From assembly GCF_003590095.1 (NCBI RefSeq), contig NC_039481.1:2356001-2420000 (forward strand): DNA of 64,000 bases, read 5' to 3'. The notes below the pieces were generated by a model. It was not told the origin of the DNA, did not search any database, and saw only the letters and a list, made by a program, of their open reading frames with translations. Of the stretch, positions 45,701-59,685 are shown in pieces. The position numbers and the translations under genes are program-made. Every line of letters starts with the position of its first letter. Position 1 is the stretch's first letter. This DNA is from Trichoplusia ni (Eukaryota > Arthropoda > Insecta > Lepidoptera > Noctuidae).

Positions 45701-48700
45701 AAATTATAGATATTATCCTTATGGTTCTAAGTGAGTCATGGTGGGTTAACGGTTCTATGCAAGGATTTGTGTGCATGAAGTGCAGGTTCGTTCCCATGCG
45801 GTATTATTATACTTATATTATCCTTAACCGTATCATATTCAATAATTATTTTATTTTCGGTATAACTAGAATTGAAGCAGAGCTTTAAAAAAATTCTACT
45901 AAAAACAAAAGTTGTCCAAACATTAAAACCGCGATTATACTTAGTATCCATGCTTAGTTGGTAACGTAGGTAACCACGTAAGCACAGGGAATCCAATGTG
46001 TTGAGCACGTGAGTGCCGGACAGTAAGTAAATGTAACCTTTTTGTTTTATAATAATCCCAAATTGTGCCGAAACCCTTCCGCCGCTTACACAAACAGGGC
46101 GCGTGAATAAATACGGATAAGTCTGTTAATCTGGTCGATTTTAATGTTTGCGCATATACGCGTAACGAATAACATTATTATCAGTAAACAGATTTTAAGT
46201 AAATCCTTTATTTAAACCCTTTTTATTTGGGTCAAATACACAATAGATATGACACACAACGTACAGGAATAAGTTAAATCTGATGACTGTTTAACCTCTT
46301 AAGACTTTTAAATACCATAATATACCTTCACAATAATTTGTCAGGACAAGCATATTTTCTTTAAAGATTGGATAGCGCTACCAGAAATTCAAACGCTCAC
46401 GGTCATCCGAATCGTCCATGTTCCTTCAAATCTCTTAACCAGACAATATCCCAATCCCCGACTATCACAACTACATCAATATTAATTTTAAAACCGCATC
46501 TCGGAGATACCGCAAAATATCGTCTGAATTTAAACGGCAAATACCGCGAACAATGGCCGGCTTTGTCTTTGCGGTATTAACCCATTAATAACATTAACAA
46601 TGCGGTACACCGGCCGGGTAATTGAACGCCGGTCCATCTGTTATCTTACCGTGCCCTAATGAAATTGTCTGTGAACGCTAATTAATTATGCTTAGACTCG
46701 ATTCGGATACTCATACTCGTGGCGGCTGAGAAAAGTTGATGCTCACATGTTTTTGTTATGACTGCTGCATGGAGGTTACTTCGGAAAGAGATCGTTATGC
46801 TCTGGTGCATCTAAGTCTATCAAGACGTAGAACTTAAGACAAATTTTGTTTCTAGTATTTTCTTATTAAAAAAATACTATATTTTTAAAGTTCAGTATGT
46901 AGCTGTGTTTCTCTTTTTAATGGTTTCAAAACGTTTCCAATACGACAACATTTTAAGATTTATTTTGTCAGTCATAAAATAGAATATAAACGTGCTGTTC
47001 AAGACCTGTCGGAAAGAATGTTATAACGCTTAGCAACTAAGTATTCACTTATACAAACTGTCGCAACAACTAAGTAGCAAGCGGATAACACGAAGCTATT
47101 AGTAATAAACAAAATGAAATACAATGAATGTTCTGATTACATCCAAGATGCTAATCAAGATTTCATTCAAGGACATTATGAGACAAGTAAGCTTCACGTA
47201 TGCGCGAGCGTTGACCTAATTGCGTAAGGCGACAGGAGCCTATCTCGGCCCATTTAATAAAGCCTCCGAAATAAAAAGTAGAGAAACTCCGTACACATGG
47301 CGACGTATGAAAATGTTATTTTGCACATTTCCCTCAAACGCCCAGCGTTCAGTGTAATCCCGAGGATTGGGGTACACATTCGCAACAATACATTTCCCAA
47401 ATTGTCTCCTTGAAGACGCAATAATTTAAAAAGGCGTAGCCTTGGGACTCGAACTTGTGATTTCATTGTCGCGTAACGCGGATAACGCGGCCCGAGGTGC
47501 CTATTCACATTTTTATTTACGTCCCGACGCTGTTTGTTAATGACGATGATGTATTGAAACAATTTCTTACACAATCTTTACATTAAATTAAAAAGGTTCC
47601 CCAGGGCGCTATTGTCGGTCCGGTGCTAGTGAATAACTTTAGCGAGGGGATCGGCGTAATTCGTATTGTCGGGAGCTAGTGGCGGCGTGTAGTACACAGG
47701 TTCATGCAGGAACTGGTCCCGGCGGGAGGCCTCGCTTGCATAAAGCAGACAGCCACACTATGGAGGATGTATTAAATCAGCCAACGTGGAAAAGATTTAA
47801 TCGGAATGCTTTTCACTACGCCGAGACCGCTAAGGAAACGAAGGTGTAGCAATTTATACTCCTTGCACTGTAAACAGACATACACAACTTAGTTGTATTG
47901 TACGTAGTCGCTTTAGCATTATCTGTATTTGTATCGAGACAGATAATACACATTCTGTTCGACGTAATATTAGATGCTGTTCAACACAACGTTGTTCACA
48001 GACAAAATACAAGCTTGAAAAAGTTTACAACTTGGCTTGTTACAAACGATAATTAAGTTTCTTGTCCTGAATCTTTTCATTCGTCTTATCAGTGTAACAT
48101 CGTTACTTTGATGAGAAATTCAAAAGATTTCATTTAAAGAGATTCAAGTAAATTGCATATGAAGAGCAACACAAACTAATTGTTTACTCAGACGTCTAAA
48201 CAAAATCGCGACGAGATTGCATCTGCGAAATGGGAACAAAGTTACAGCGAGAGAGTCGCCCGAAACAACTATAACTATCCAGCCTTAATCCAATAAAAAT
48301 AAAGAGGATTTTCCCTTGTTTTCTTATTTCCACCTTCGCCAGTTGTTCCGACCACCTCTGATTTCCCAAAGGGCTTTATTTTAAAAATCCACCTCAACGT
48401 TAAAAAGGTAAAAATATTGTACTTGTGAATTTTTGAATCAACTTTCCTTGTTTCTGTAGCGCTGTCTTGATTTTTCGTCGCTAGGGGATCATTAATGTGA
48501 GCCCTTGGGGTTTAGGCCACTAGAAACTTGTGAGGCAGCGTGTGGGGTGAGCCTAATCAGCAAGGGTTGTGACGGAGGGTTCAGCAAACAAGGAAACTTA
48601 GAGCGACTAGTTTGATCACACTACAAACGCTTTTGAGAGCTGAAATTCTGTTTTGAACCATTTGCGGTGCAATTTGTTCGAGTGTTCTAAAGTATAAATG

Positions 48701-51700
48701 TCTTGATGCAAAATACAAATCTAAATGCATTAGTATTTATTCAAATAGGTGTTTGTCATGTAATAAGCATGCGCTCCACATCGAAATAAAGCAGGTAATC
48801 CATTTAGTTCTAGCAATTAAGCCTTCCGATAGCTCTATATATCTTCCTTTATAGCTTGTTTTCATTTCTAAAACTGGGTTGTTGCATAAAACACGAGTAT
48901 AACGAGTAGCTTATAGTAAAGGCAATATGTATATGAAATGGAGCGTAAAACACACAAACATGTGAAACTGTATTGGCCCACTTTGCTGTTTCCTACACTG
49001 TGTAAATTACGGTGTAATATCACCGCGCAGTAAGCTGCGATCGCGATTTATCTGCGAGTAAACATATTGATTGTTGAAACAACACTATTGTATACATATT
49101 TGGGAGAAAGTGGGTTCTGTATGTGACGGGATGACACAAAAATAGCTTAGAGTCGTTGTAGAAGCTTTACGGTTGTTTATGTGCGACTACCGCGTTCTAG
49201 CGACGAGAGTTATCTTAATCTACGCTTCTTTATGACGTCATACATTATTTTGAATACAATTAGGTAACCTACCTCGGTCGAACATCTCCCCTTTTGCTGT
49301 GTTCACGATTTAGTACCGATTAGTTCCCTACAAGGCAGTACAAGGTGCCGATGTATCGATTCAAGAAATAAACATTTGTTACTGCGGAATGGAAAGGCCA
49401 CCCTTACTCGTGTTCCAAGTCCCATTCACATTTCTTATCAAGTATACACGAGGACTCTCCTCTTACTTTATAATATTGATTTCAATACAGCTGTGTCTGA
49501 CAAACAAATCGTAAAATATGTCAAGTAATTTCTTTAAAATTTATTTGTCTGAAATCAAGTCTTTATAGTTTTAGAATTGTATTAAATACATGCTTTATTT
49601 GTGAACTAAATTTAATTAAATTTTAAGATATATTACTAACGAAACTTGATATCCATTGAACATTAAACTATAAAAGCGTGTCGTTAAAGAGTCACTGTGC
49701 AGGTTAGGGCCAATGCAAAGTCTGTGCACAATAAACACTGTGTTGTTGTTGGAAAACAGCGCGCATAATGTCGATATAGCGAACAATAACAGCTCTCGTA
49801 AAATTTGATTAACCCGTCGCACGCCGCACTGTAATATTGATGTGTGATATTCACGCTAATTCACTCACACATCTTTCCCTTTAATATTACTAGAATATAG
49901 GTATTTTAATACACGAAATTATATAATGTTTAATGTTGTTCGTGATAATGTAAAACTAATTTGAATAGCGTAAACACGTCATTATTAGTTCGCTGTTATT
50001 TTGGTTGACAACAAAATGCGTCCGAGTAACGGTTACTAATCTGTATTATTTGTTGTATAAACACCCGCTTAGTGTTTTATATTTTATAAACACGGAATTT
50101 GCGGGATATTTGGCCAATTTAAATAAATAATAAACTGTTTTTCAAGTGCCTTTTGTTTGATAAATATTAGCTTGATTGACGAAGCCGTGGAATGTTTGCA
50201 TATAATTAATTGATTGCGTATACTCATCAATAGAAATCGTTAAGAAACATTTATTTGAAAAAAAGTTTTCTCACCAATCGCTTGATATAACGTAACATGT
50301 GTTTATACAACATTTAGCATTGACATTTATATCAATAAAGAACAACACCATCAAAGCATGAACCGTTGCTAACACGATTACAACCCTTTCGCAGCCACTC
50401 TATATTCCATTATTTAAATTAAATTAAATATAAAAATATGACAAAAAGCAAAAAAAATATTTTAACATTGTCATATAAATTAAAATATATTTTTGTGCCA
50501 GCATTTTACGGTTAGCTGTATCATGTGTTGCAATATACTTGTATTAAAGGCTTTTAGCTTCCGCATGCACTACTAGGCCGTGATTTAGATGTCAGCTACA
50601 TATTTTACGGGTTTTAAGGATAATAGATCTTCTGTCTATATGCATACGAGTGTTTTATCTTTGTCGCTTTTTATTGCTAGGCATTGTGGCGATAGACCTT
50701 TTTTATACTGCTGTTTGTTACTTGGGATTATTTCGTTGTTTTCTTTTTGGTATTTGAACATTTTATCATCAAACATTATTTATTTTAAATCATTATGATT
50801 AGAATATTAAAAAATAAATACAAATAAAAGTTATAATAACGAAAAAGTATAAAAAGATAAATAATAGAAAAAGTAATAATTTTACTTGTACTTTTTTAGT
50901 CGCGCTCCTTCCTTTATTTTGATATTGAAGTCAATTACAAAACAATCACAGCATACTTACAACTTACAATCAATTAATTATCCACTTAAAATTACCATTA
51001 ACTACATCATAACTATAACACAAATACATTTTCATAAACGACGCGCGACGGGTCAACCAAAAAAATCTATAAAACCTCCAACAAAAGCCTTTGAAATCAA
51101 AGTAATCCGCGTACTATAATACAGGTCGTCCAGTGTCACACAACAAAGGGCTTGTAGAAGTTATTTCCGCGACACTTGGACCCGTTCTTTATTAATGCCC
51201 TTCGTTCAAATATCGGGCATTAACCCAGTCTGGCTGCTCTCTAGGGATGCGGTGATTTATCACAATTATAGGGATTTCGGACGCGAGGGACCAACTAGAA
51301 GCATGACCGTGCGATACTCTAATACTAGGATAGGTCTGTAGTATTGAGATATTTGAGATAGTATTGAAGGAAGAATATCTATACTCGTACATACTTTTTC
51401 TTTTCACTGCGTTGAGGCATACCTACCCTATATCCTATGGAATATCTCTGGAATGTAATATTTTTTATTTTATTCCAGAATTGTTATGGAAGTCAATTTA
51501 AAACACAAAATGACCGTGTGTCAGTTTTTATTTATTCAATTAAACTAGGAATTAAGTGAGCAGCTAACACGCCTTTATCCATTTTCCATTCCATAAACAC
51601 GATGCTCAGTGCTTATTTTTTTATTCTTTGTCTTGTCTCGGACTTTAAAGAAAAATTTAAAGAAAAAGAAAAATACGACCACCATATTGCATTTATCATA

Positions 51701-54129
51701 TATAGGCAACAAGACAAGTGTCTGGAGGAGTAAAAATCACTGAAAAGAAAATCTAGTAAAAGAATCAAGACACCTTTAATGTTGATCGCTGATTAGTTAT
51801 TAACATTTCAAATAATGACGTAGCGCTTATCTCATTGTGTAAATGTAAAAGTTCAAAACAAAATAAAACAGAAGTACCCCAGAGGGTCGGCTGTAATTAA
51901 GGGACAACGTTTAAATACAAACAATGTGCCCAATTATAAAAACATGACATTCAGGGTTTGCTTTATCACTCACTTATTTGTTGGATTTGAAAAAGGTTTT
52001 ATTACGTACATACTGGATTATTTTATTATGTTGTGAAATATGTATTTTTCTTATCACAGCAAAAAGCTGATTTAATTTTTTGTGTTTTTTTTTGGTATAT
52101 TACAGATGACGTTAGAAAAATCTGACTTTAGATTTTTCGAAAGATATCCAACTTCTAGGCATATTATGCTCTTTGCATATTTTTCCAAAAAATACCGCAG
52201 TCTGGCATGCCTTGAGGGTTACATTACGAATCATCAAATTTTAATCTCAATAAAACCTTGCTTTCCCTTCTTAAAACAATAAGTAAGAATTTTATTGAAA
52301 TGATTGTTATAAATCATACTATTATTATTCCTTTGTTCTAAACTGGTCAGGTTTACCCCACATTACTTACACGTGTAACGGTGCAGTGTGCCGTGCAGGC
52401 TGACTCTCCCCTATGCCGCGTCAGCCTTGTGATCCTAAAATAATATACGCAGAAGGTAAAAAGGGTAATATGTTATTTGTATTAGAACAGTGAAATAAAT
52501 CTAAACCAACAGGTATTTTCCATGGCATGACATTTAAACTGTTTTTTTTTCGGATTAATTAATTATAACTTGCAATTTAGGGCCTTAGTCTTGATACCTC
52601 TACTTTTTCTACTCTATATGGAAGAAAATTATTGAAACTCAGTACTTTTAAGGCAACAACGTATCTATATATTATAAAAAACGACTCTACAATTCCATCG
52701 TCGCACACAAGAAGACTAACTACTCCTTACTCTATAACATGTTAAAATAGAAATACATAAATTATAAAATAAATTTTCATTTATTTTTCCTCAAAATCTA
52801 CATCATACAAAATACCTTTCTATTCAGTTTCCGTGGGCTGTTCTCTCTTTTTATTTCAACTTTTTTATCAGTACGGGTCAAAGGGGTGGGTCCTACGATA
52901 CTCGCAATCACTTAACGACCCTATGAGGGTCCAAAAAGGATTGTTATAGATAAACTTCTTACATGTATTTCGAACAAAATAACGTTAATATTTTTTTTAC
53001 ACTAACAAATTGTGATAGCTGAGTAGTAAGATATGTTTATAAAATGTCTTTTTTTTATTTTAGAAAAAGATTCTTGTTACATAAAGACCGCAATTCAAAA
53101 ACCATTAAAACAAATGACAGCAGGATACTTGTAAATAAAGTATTTGTCAACATTTTTCTATTCATAAGACAGTTCTAGTCGAGGTTGAATGTGGAAACAA
53201 AAAACTGATTAAAGCATTCCATCTGCCGACAAGGCAATTGACTCGCACAATCTCAGATACAAAAATAAGAAACAAATAAATAAAAGGGCTGATATAAACT
53301 CCGTACAAAGTAGAATATATCATTTCCATACATATGTAACGACACAGAATTCTCGCGAAAATCCTTGACAAGTTAGAAACAAGAAATAAGTCCATATCGC
53401 GATATCGCGACGCGTTGCGTGTAAACTTTCAAAACAATAGTGTATCTACGTTCACGCACCAAGTTTCGTCTAAAAGCCTTTTGTTCTTAACAAAAAGCCT
53501 CTGTAACTCATGCAGTAACACTTGAGACTGCCGGCTTGGTACAAGTCACAATAAATCACGAACATGTTTTATAGAACATTTGAAATTAGCAAGTGTTGGG
53601 TACTAAAAGCTAAGGTTTAAGAAGGGAGTGTTAATATAATATGTTAGTATATTAACGATATTTTGTTATCACGCGAGCTCGATACTAACAGTAACTATTA
53701 AAGAAATATGATGTATGTTAGAAAGCAACTTTCGTCGTTACGTATACAAGTATACGGAATATTCTAAATTCGTCCTCACAATACCTCACATTATTACCAC
53801 CTCTTGAACTAAGACGACGTAGAAATTCTCCAGAAGCATAATAAGTGCGATAGTTGAAGAGCAAGCGAAACTTTCATAATGAAATAAGCAAACGTTTCCC
53901 GAAACTGTTTCGCTTAAATACTATGCGTATTATCGAAACGGATTCAAAGTGAACTATGTCAAAGTACTCACATTTACACATGGAGATTTATATATTTACA
54001 GCTGGCGCAAATATACCAAGAATTCATTCGGAATAATCAGAATACAGAAATTTCCACACGCAGCCCATTCACCTAAATTGAATTTCTAAGACGCCTCCAA
54101 ATTTTCTGAGCAATAGTTGGTAATGTGGG
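42704..54129. other. Long transposon-free non-coding stretch
   Basis: In more than 11 kb I recognise no mobile element, tRNA or protein family. Numerous 60-106-codon frames are within chance expectation. GC-balanced, possibly conserved blocks lie at about 43560-43640, 47590-47770 and 49300-49420. An acceptor-like GGTATATTACAG precedes 52107, but no donor or recognised coding follows. This is consistent with intron or intergenic DNA of a regulated gene. Confidence 0.45.
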
Positions 54130-54275
54130 TAGAAGTGAGCTCTGCGAGCTGTAGGGGCGCGCGCTCGTGTCTTGGGCCCAGCGCCTCTGCTGAGGGCAAT
54201 TTCACCCCCTTATCTTCTGGAACCTTAGCGCGTGACGCGAGGTTATTTACGCGCCCGGCGCCGCCCCTAATCCCC
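54130..54275. other. GC-rich islet
   Basis: About 145 bp of CpG- and GC-dense DNA (GGGGCGCGCGCTCGTGTC and GCGCCCGGCGCCGCCCC). The plus-strand frame at 54117-54320 is a by-product of the composition. Candidate promoter or conserved element. Confidence 0.45.
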
Positions 54276-55710
54276 TATTTATTCCCGGAGATGTATCTGA
54301 AAATTAGGGATCACGTCTAAGGAGGGATCCCAGGCTGGTTAATTTGCGAGATTCAGGGTTCGCGGTGTTTCCACGGAAAGCCGCGTAATCATTATGATAC
54401 TGATATGTCGGGGCACTGATTTTGAGCTGCATTTATGTTTTGATGTAGGATCGTGCTTTACTTTTTGTAACATGTATATGCTAACATTACTTAGAAGATT
54501 TTTTATAACAGTTGGAGTCGATTCATCGTAGTAGTAAACTTTTAAGTACAATCAAAACTGTGTTATCGACAGATCGTTTTTATATCCCCTCACCACTAAA
54601 TCACGGTTCGAATTTAAAATCCACAATAAGACGGAACCACCCACATTTATTGATACAGCCAACAGCTATAAGATTTTCTCGCCTCCATCAGTACTCCATA
54701 TAAAATTCGCAATTCGTCTGGCTGTGTGCAGTTAAACCCGCGTTAACCTCTTCAAATAGCACCATTCGTCGACCCCCTTCGCTCCGATACACTATGCCAT
54801 ACACAGTTATACGTCTATAACACAGCCATTCCGTCGAATGGGCGTTTTAAAACACTTTTCCGTGTGTTTAGGTCTCCGTCGATCTCTCTTTAATGTCTAC
54901 GGCCCTGGAATGAGACAAGAACTGGAATAGTGATTGGATGTGACGCGATTTTATCGATAGTCGAGTTAGATGGTAATGTCTTGTTTTATATTGTTTTGCC
55001 ATCGATAAACCTAAAACGGTGAGATGTAAGTTGAGCAGATAAAAGTTAGTACATTATTAATTCAGAGATATTATTTTATTTTATACTTGCTGTTGCCGTA
55101 ACCAATCTCATCGGAAGGGGCCGAGCCGTTTAAGAGTGGAGAGGTAACAAACACACTCACATACTTTTGCATTTCTAACATTACTGTCATGTGCAATATG
55201 TGTATTTTTTATAATTTATTTAAGGTTTATAAACAACATTAATAATTTCAAACTGAGGTTAAAAACATTAACTAAATAATCAAATCAAGCCGTTGTGACT
55301 AAATCCTGACATTAACACGTTCAAACATTATTTTAGTAATAAATTACAATAGAACAAATAATTTCGCCGTTCATTTATAATTAATAAACATGCATCGATT
55401 TTCATACCAGCAAAAGAGTGTTTGGTTTAGATTTGTATAATTTTGTAAATGCTCCATTCCGTGGTTTGAAATTAATCAATTTAAAAACGCAATACTCCAA
55501 GTCCCTGTCTTACATGAACGATAAAGCGTTTTACACATGAGACCTTCAAGTATTCAGATCTTCTTTTATAGGTATAGCGATAGTAGAAAAAAACTAAAAC
55601 GATCTGTCCCAGTAGCCAAATGACGTTTTCACATGATTTTAACATGAACTATCAAATGTCAAACTAGCTGACAAGTCAATGTTTGTTGGATTGATATTGT
55701 CTCGCAGAGG
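54276..55710. other. Non-coding stretch
   Basis: No gene or repeat recognised. Confidence 0.45.
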
Positions 55711-55822
55711 TTTCACAAATACACCCAGACTCGATGCAAGCATTCGTGGATCATATAATCGTTTGTACCACGAGGGATCTAGCCTAGTTAGTTTGGCGAG
55801 ATGGATTCAACCAGTCGGCACA
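55711..55822 (-). mobile_element. tRNA-derived SINE, heavily degraded
   Basis: The minus strand reads GACTGGTTGAATCCATCTCG, then CCAAACTAACTAGGCTAGAT, CCCTCGTGGTAC, and then ATGATCCACGAATGCTTGC and GAGTCTGGGTGTATTTGTG. The GATCCACGAATGC block is shared with the SINE at 22619-22738, which makes them the same family. Both pol III boxes are decayed. Confidence 0.7.
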
Positions 55823-58800
55823 CAAAATTGGAATTAAATTGTATAAAAAGCACTAAGAGCCGTAATTATCGACACACATTCAGGCACATCACTATCCGTG
55901 AGAACGTGACAAGAAACCCGCTGTATGCCTTTAACGAAACCGTTAAGGGCTAAGGGATTTTCAATTTTGAATTCGAATCTTATGTCCTTGAGACGCGAAG
56001 GGATTATATTAGTTGAGGTAACCCCGATCACGAATTATTATTAATACTTTATAATACCGTTATTCCGACGCAGTAAGATCTATTATGGCAAGTAAAATAA
56101 AAATTATTTTTATCATATCTACTATTGTAAGGTTAGTTTTATAATGAACGATTAACTTACTTGTGCTATTTCAATCTGGCCTCTGCAACGTATTTTACTG
56201 GATGATACAGTTCCCATAATACATTCTACATATGATCACCCATCCATCACGAATCGCGAAGAGCGCGGCTTAACCCTGACTTCAGAATATCTGTAGATAA
56301 TCGCCATCGTTCTTTATAATAATTAATCTTAACGTCATAGTCACCAATTCACGTACCGAACGCGGCTTTTCCTTAACTACTGAATTTGTAGACAATGATC
56401 GTAATAAATTATTGTAATAAATTAATCATTCTTAATTATTAACGAAGTTTATTTTTCCACTTTATATCGAATAATGTTGCATTAAAGTGCGGTCTCCTGT
56501 ACTACTTATAGTCTAGGAGCGCTCCGATTATTTCTAAGCCTCCATTTGACTGTCGTAATTGCTAATGCTCTATTCATTCCAGTCTTTAAGGCGAACTGAT
56601 TGTTTCTCTCGTTATCTAAGTAAATTAATTCTATTTTTGTGGTAGTTAAGTCTGATCTTACTATTTGTTTCAGCTTATGTGGGATTAATTCAATTACTAG
56701 AGCTATTTTCTGAAAGCGATTTATATAATATTATATTATTTTTCTATTTATTATTCTGGATTACGTAAAAGAAGAAAGGCAACTTTCTCTACGTCTCTGA
56801 CACCAGCCGTGACTACTCGTATGCCAATTTTTCGTATGCAGTTCTACTGATCTAAGGTTTTGTTGAAAATAACATTTCTAAAGTATTTATTAAGTCAAAG
56901 TCAAAGTAATCGTATTAATAATATAATAATTCCTTATTAAGTATTATTTGAGTAAAATGCCAAAATCAAGCTTGTCCTGTCTCTTGCATAAAATTTCGAT
57001 AAAGTGTGTCATGTAGAGGATCAGTAGGATTGAATTCTGTTTGAAATTGCTATTTTTTTATCTGAAACTCCGTTTAAACATATTTTTATCTCGCCAATAC
57101 ATTTGCGTAAACAGTAGGTAATATAGTTTTCCAATACAAAATCAAACACCAATATTCTAGAAACTCGACGCGACGTCCATAATTAATAAAATCTCATTAA
57201 AGTAGAAATAACATCACAAGTCTTAGCCATCAAGTCGTTGAAACTTGGCTACTTAAGTTATTTAACCAAGTTCAGTGTAAAACTCATCGCGGCGGTATTA
57301 CAAACAGCTTCGCAGTAACTTTCAATTAATATAGGTTCTGCTGTATTTCATAACTGCGCCAGTTTCGAGACTAAGAAGTAAAAATATTTCTGTTCTTTAA
57401 AAATTTACCACCTGCCATCGAAACGAAACTATTTCGACTTTTAGAGAATGAATACCTCACTTAATTTATGTCTTTAGCACTGAGATCATGATAATTATTT
57501 ACCAAGTACAATTAAAGTACGTATAAACATCGATTAGTTCAATTTTGAACGACAACAAAACAAATTGACGCACCGCAGTTTACACACATTTCAAATTAAT
57601 TCCAAAGTAGGTTTTAAATAAAATAAACATAGAAAAGTATATTACACGGCAGCGATTACGAAAAGAAGTCATCATTAGTCTCTCTGGCTTTGTGTTTTCA
57701 AACTGGCCGGAACAAAAGCCGAGGTCAATATTTAACTTGCTCTGCCCCGAACGAACTAAACGAAAACTTTCCATCAGCGTACACTAAGAGCTTTTGTTGT
57801 TCTTTATTTAAAATTGTAAAATTGAAAATGGAACGCCGAATTAAAACTTTTTAATAATGTTTATTTTTTAAGGTTGATATTTTAAGTGTTTTATTTTTAA
57901 ATGAAACGTATTTATACACATATTTTTTTAATGGAAGTCACCAGTCATAAGTAATTTTGTTATATTATTGTTTGTTATGTTATTTATGTATTTGTTGTTA
58001 TATTAATATTAAATATTTTACTAAAACCAAAACGATGTATGACCCCTTTTCCAATACTGTAATAACAATTGAATGCTCTCATTTAAATTGAACGCTTTAT
58101 TTATGGCTGTATAGTGTACACTAATAAAACCCACAAAAACGATTACGAAGCAAATCGGATTATTTTCTGATAGCAAATGTTACTAATCATATTAATACAT
58201 TATAAACAGTCGGAAAACGTAGCCAGCGTTGGCTTCACGCCAAATGAAGAACTTTGTGATAATCAAATGAGATGTCATATTTTATCCAAATTAAAAATGT
58301 CAGAATTCTCATTCAGTTACTTTAGCGTCGGGATAAATGACGCATTTAATTAATTTTATATTTCAGCCAAGCAGGTTGTGTATCTACTTTAATTAACATT
58401 AATGGACTCGCTGTCACCCATGTCTTCTTAAATATGCTAGACTTTCAAAAATGTTCGAACGATTTCCAGATAAGGTCCGAGGATAGCTAGCAATCCGTGA
58501 ATTCTCAATGTCATTATAATTCCGTGACCCTTTCTTTATATCGGAGACACAAAACACCCTTCCTTAAGGAACCTTAACTGGAGAAAGTAGTCGGGAAGGT
58601 CGCTATAGGGCAATGGACACCCTCGACAAAGGCCCTCAGAGGTCACATACCTCCGCTAAAAGGGTTTTTGTAAACACTGTCTCCTTTCCGATAGAAAACG
58701 CGTTTACTTTATCTAACAATATCTTCTTAGAAAGGGGTAAACCACCCTTCTTTTTGCAGAAATCACTACTTTAAATGTATACAGACATGTCGTACACTTT

Positions 58801-59610
58801 TATTTGCGAAACGAATCGGGACCGTGTGTAAGTGCTGGATGTTTTTTACGAAATAACTTTATGTTTGCTGTAAACTGCGCTATTTCCATTTATGAGCTGA
58901 TACGAGAGTAAAAGAATAAACTGGAACAGCTGCTCGTCATTCCCGCACATTGTGAGAGCATAGTGAAGGAGATTGGTTATTTTGTCGTCAGTTCGGCAAT
59001 AGCACGCAAATTGTTTGCGAGATATAAGACCTCGTCGTTACCTTTGATAGAAAACTCAAGCAATTCTATGAAACATGTTAATGTTTCACAGAAAATCGTG
59101 TCGGAGCTCCGACAGACTATAGTTTTTTGCTAAGGAATTCCGTGAATGGTAAAGTATCTTTTAATTTTCCTTCATTCACTTTTAACAACTACAACTCAGG
59201 TCCCGGACCAAACAGATTTAATAAAGCTCTCAGTAAAGCAGGCAGCTCGGCAGCTCCTAAGGATCACAAAAGCCTCCTCTCAAAGTAAACATTTTTAAAC
59301 AAGCGCAGTCATTACGGCCATTTTGTTTTGCATTTCACAAATACGTTGGTTGTTAAATTGGAGCCGCTAGTGACACAGCAAATTACTTTTTAGAGGAAAT
59401 TTCGCGTACTCACTGTTGTAACGAGCGTCGGGTGGTCGCGACCGCAAACAAACAAACCTACCAACTAAAAGTTTTAACTTACGAACTTGCTCGGTCCCGA
59501 ATTGCGTAATAGTTGGAGCGGCGACCTGCGTCACTCGTAGGCTCCGACGCGATAATGAGCGCAATAACTGGATGCCGGCGAGTGCCCGCAGCCTGGCGGT
59601 GTGTTCTTAC
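55823..59610. other. Non-coding, transposon-poor stretch
   Basis: No gene recognised. GC-balanced blocks at 58480-58680 and 59400-59600. The latter lies directly downstream, on the minus strand, of the putative exon at 59611-59685 and holds a second donor-like ACA|GTGAGT (near 59408-59416, minus). Confidence 0.4.
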
Positions 59611-59685
59611 CGGCTGACTGTACGGGTATCACCTCCGTGGAGACGTGGTGCGAGACACACATGTATTGTGCAGACCCAGTCTGAG
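59611..59685 (-). CDS. Possible 75-nt exon, unknown gene
   Basis: On the minus strand an acceptor TATTTAG| precedes 59685 and a donor |GTAAGA follows 59611. The 75 nt between are open in a phase-1-in/phase-1-out frame (QTGSAQYMCVSHHVSTEVIP, then VQSA). A second frame is also open, and the pyrimidine tract before the acceptor is poor. The sequence is GC-richer than its surroundings. Alternatively it is a first exon starting at the internal ATG (MCVSHHV...), with the GC-rich DNA marking a promoter. No family recognised. Confidence 0.22.

Noticed and set aside
52092..52282. Acceptor GGTATATTACAG followed by an open frame from ATGACG
   Set aside because: No donor is found at the end, the frame runs to a stop in AT-rich DNA, and the translation resembles nothing. 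A chance acceptor is more likely.
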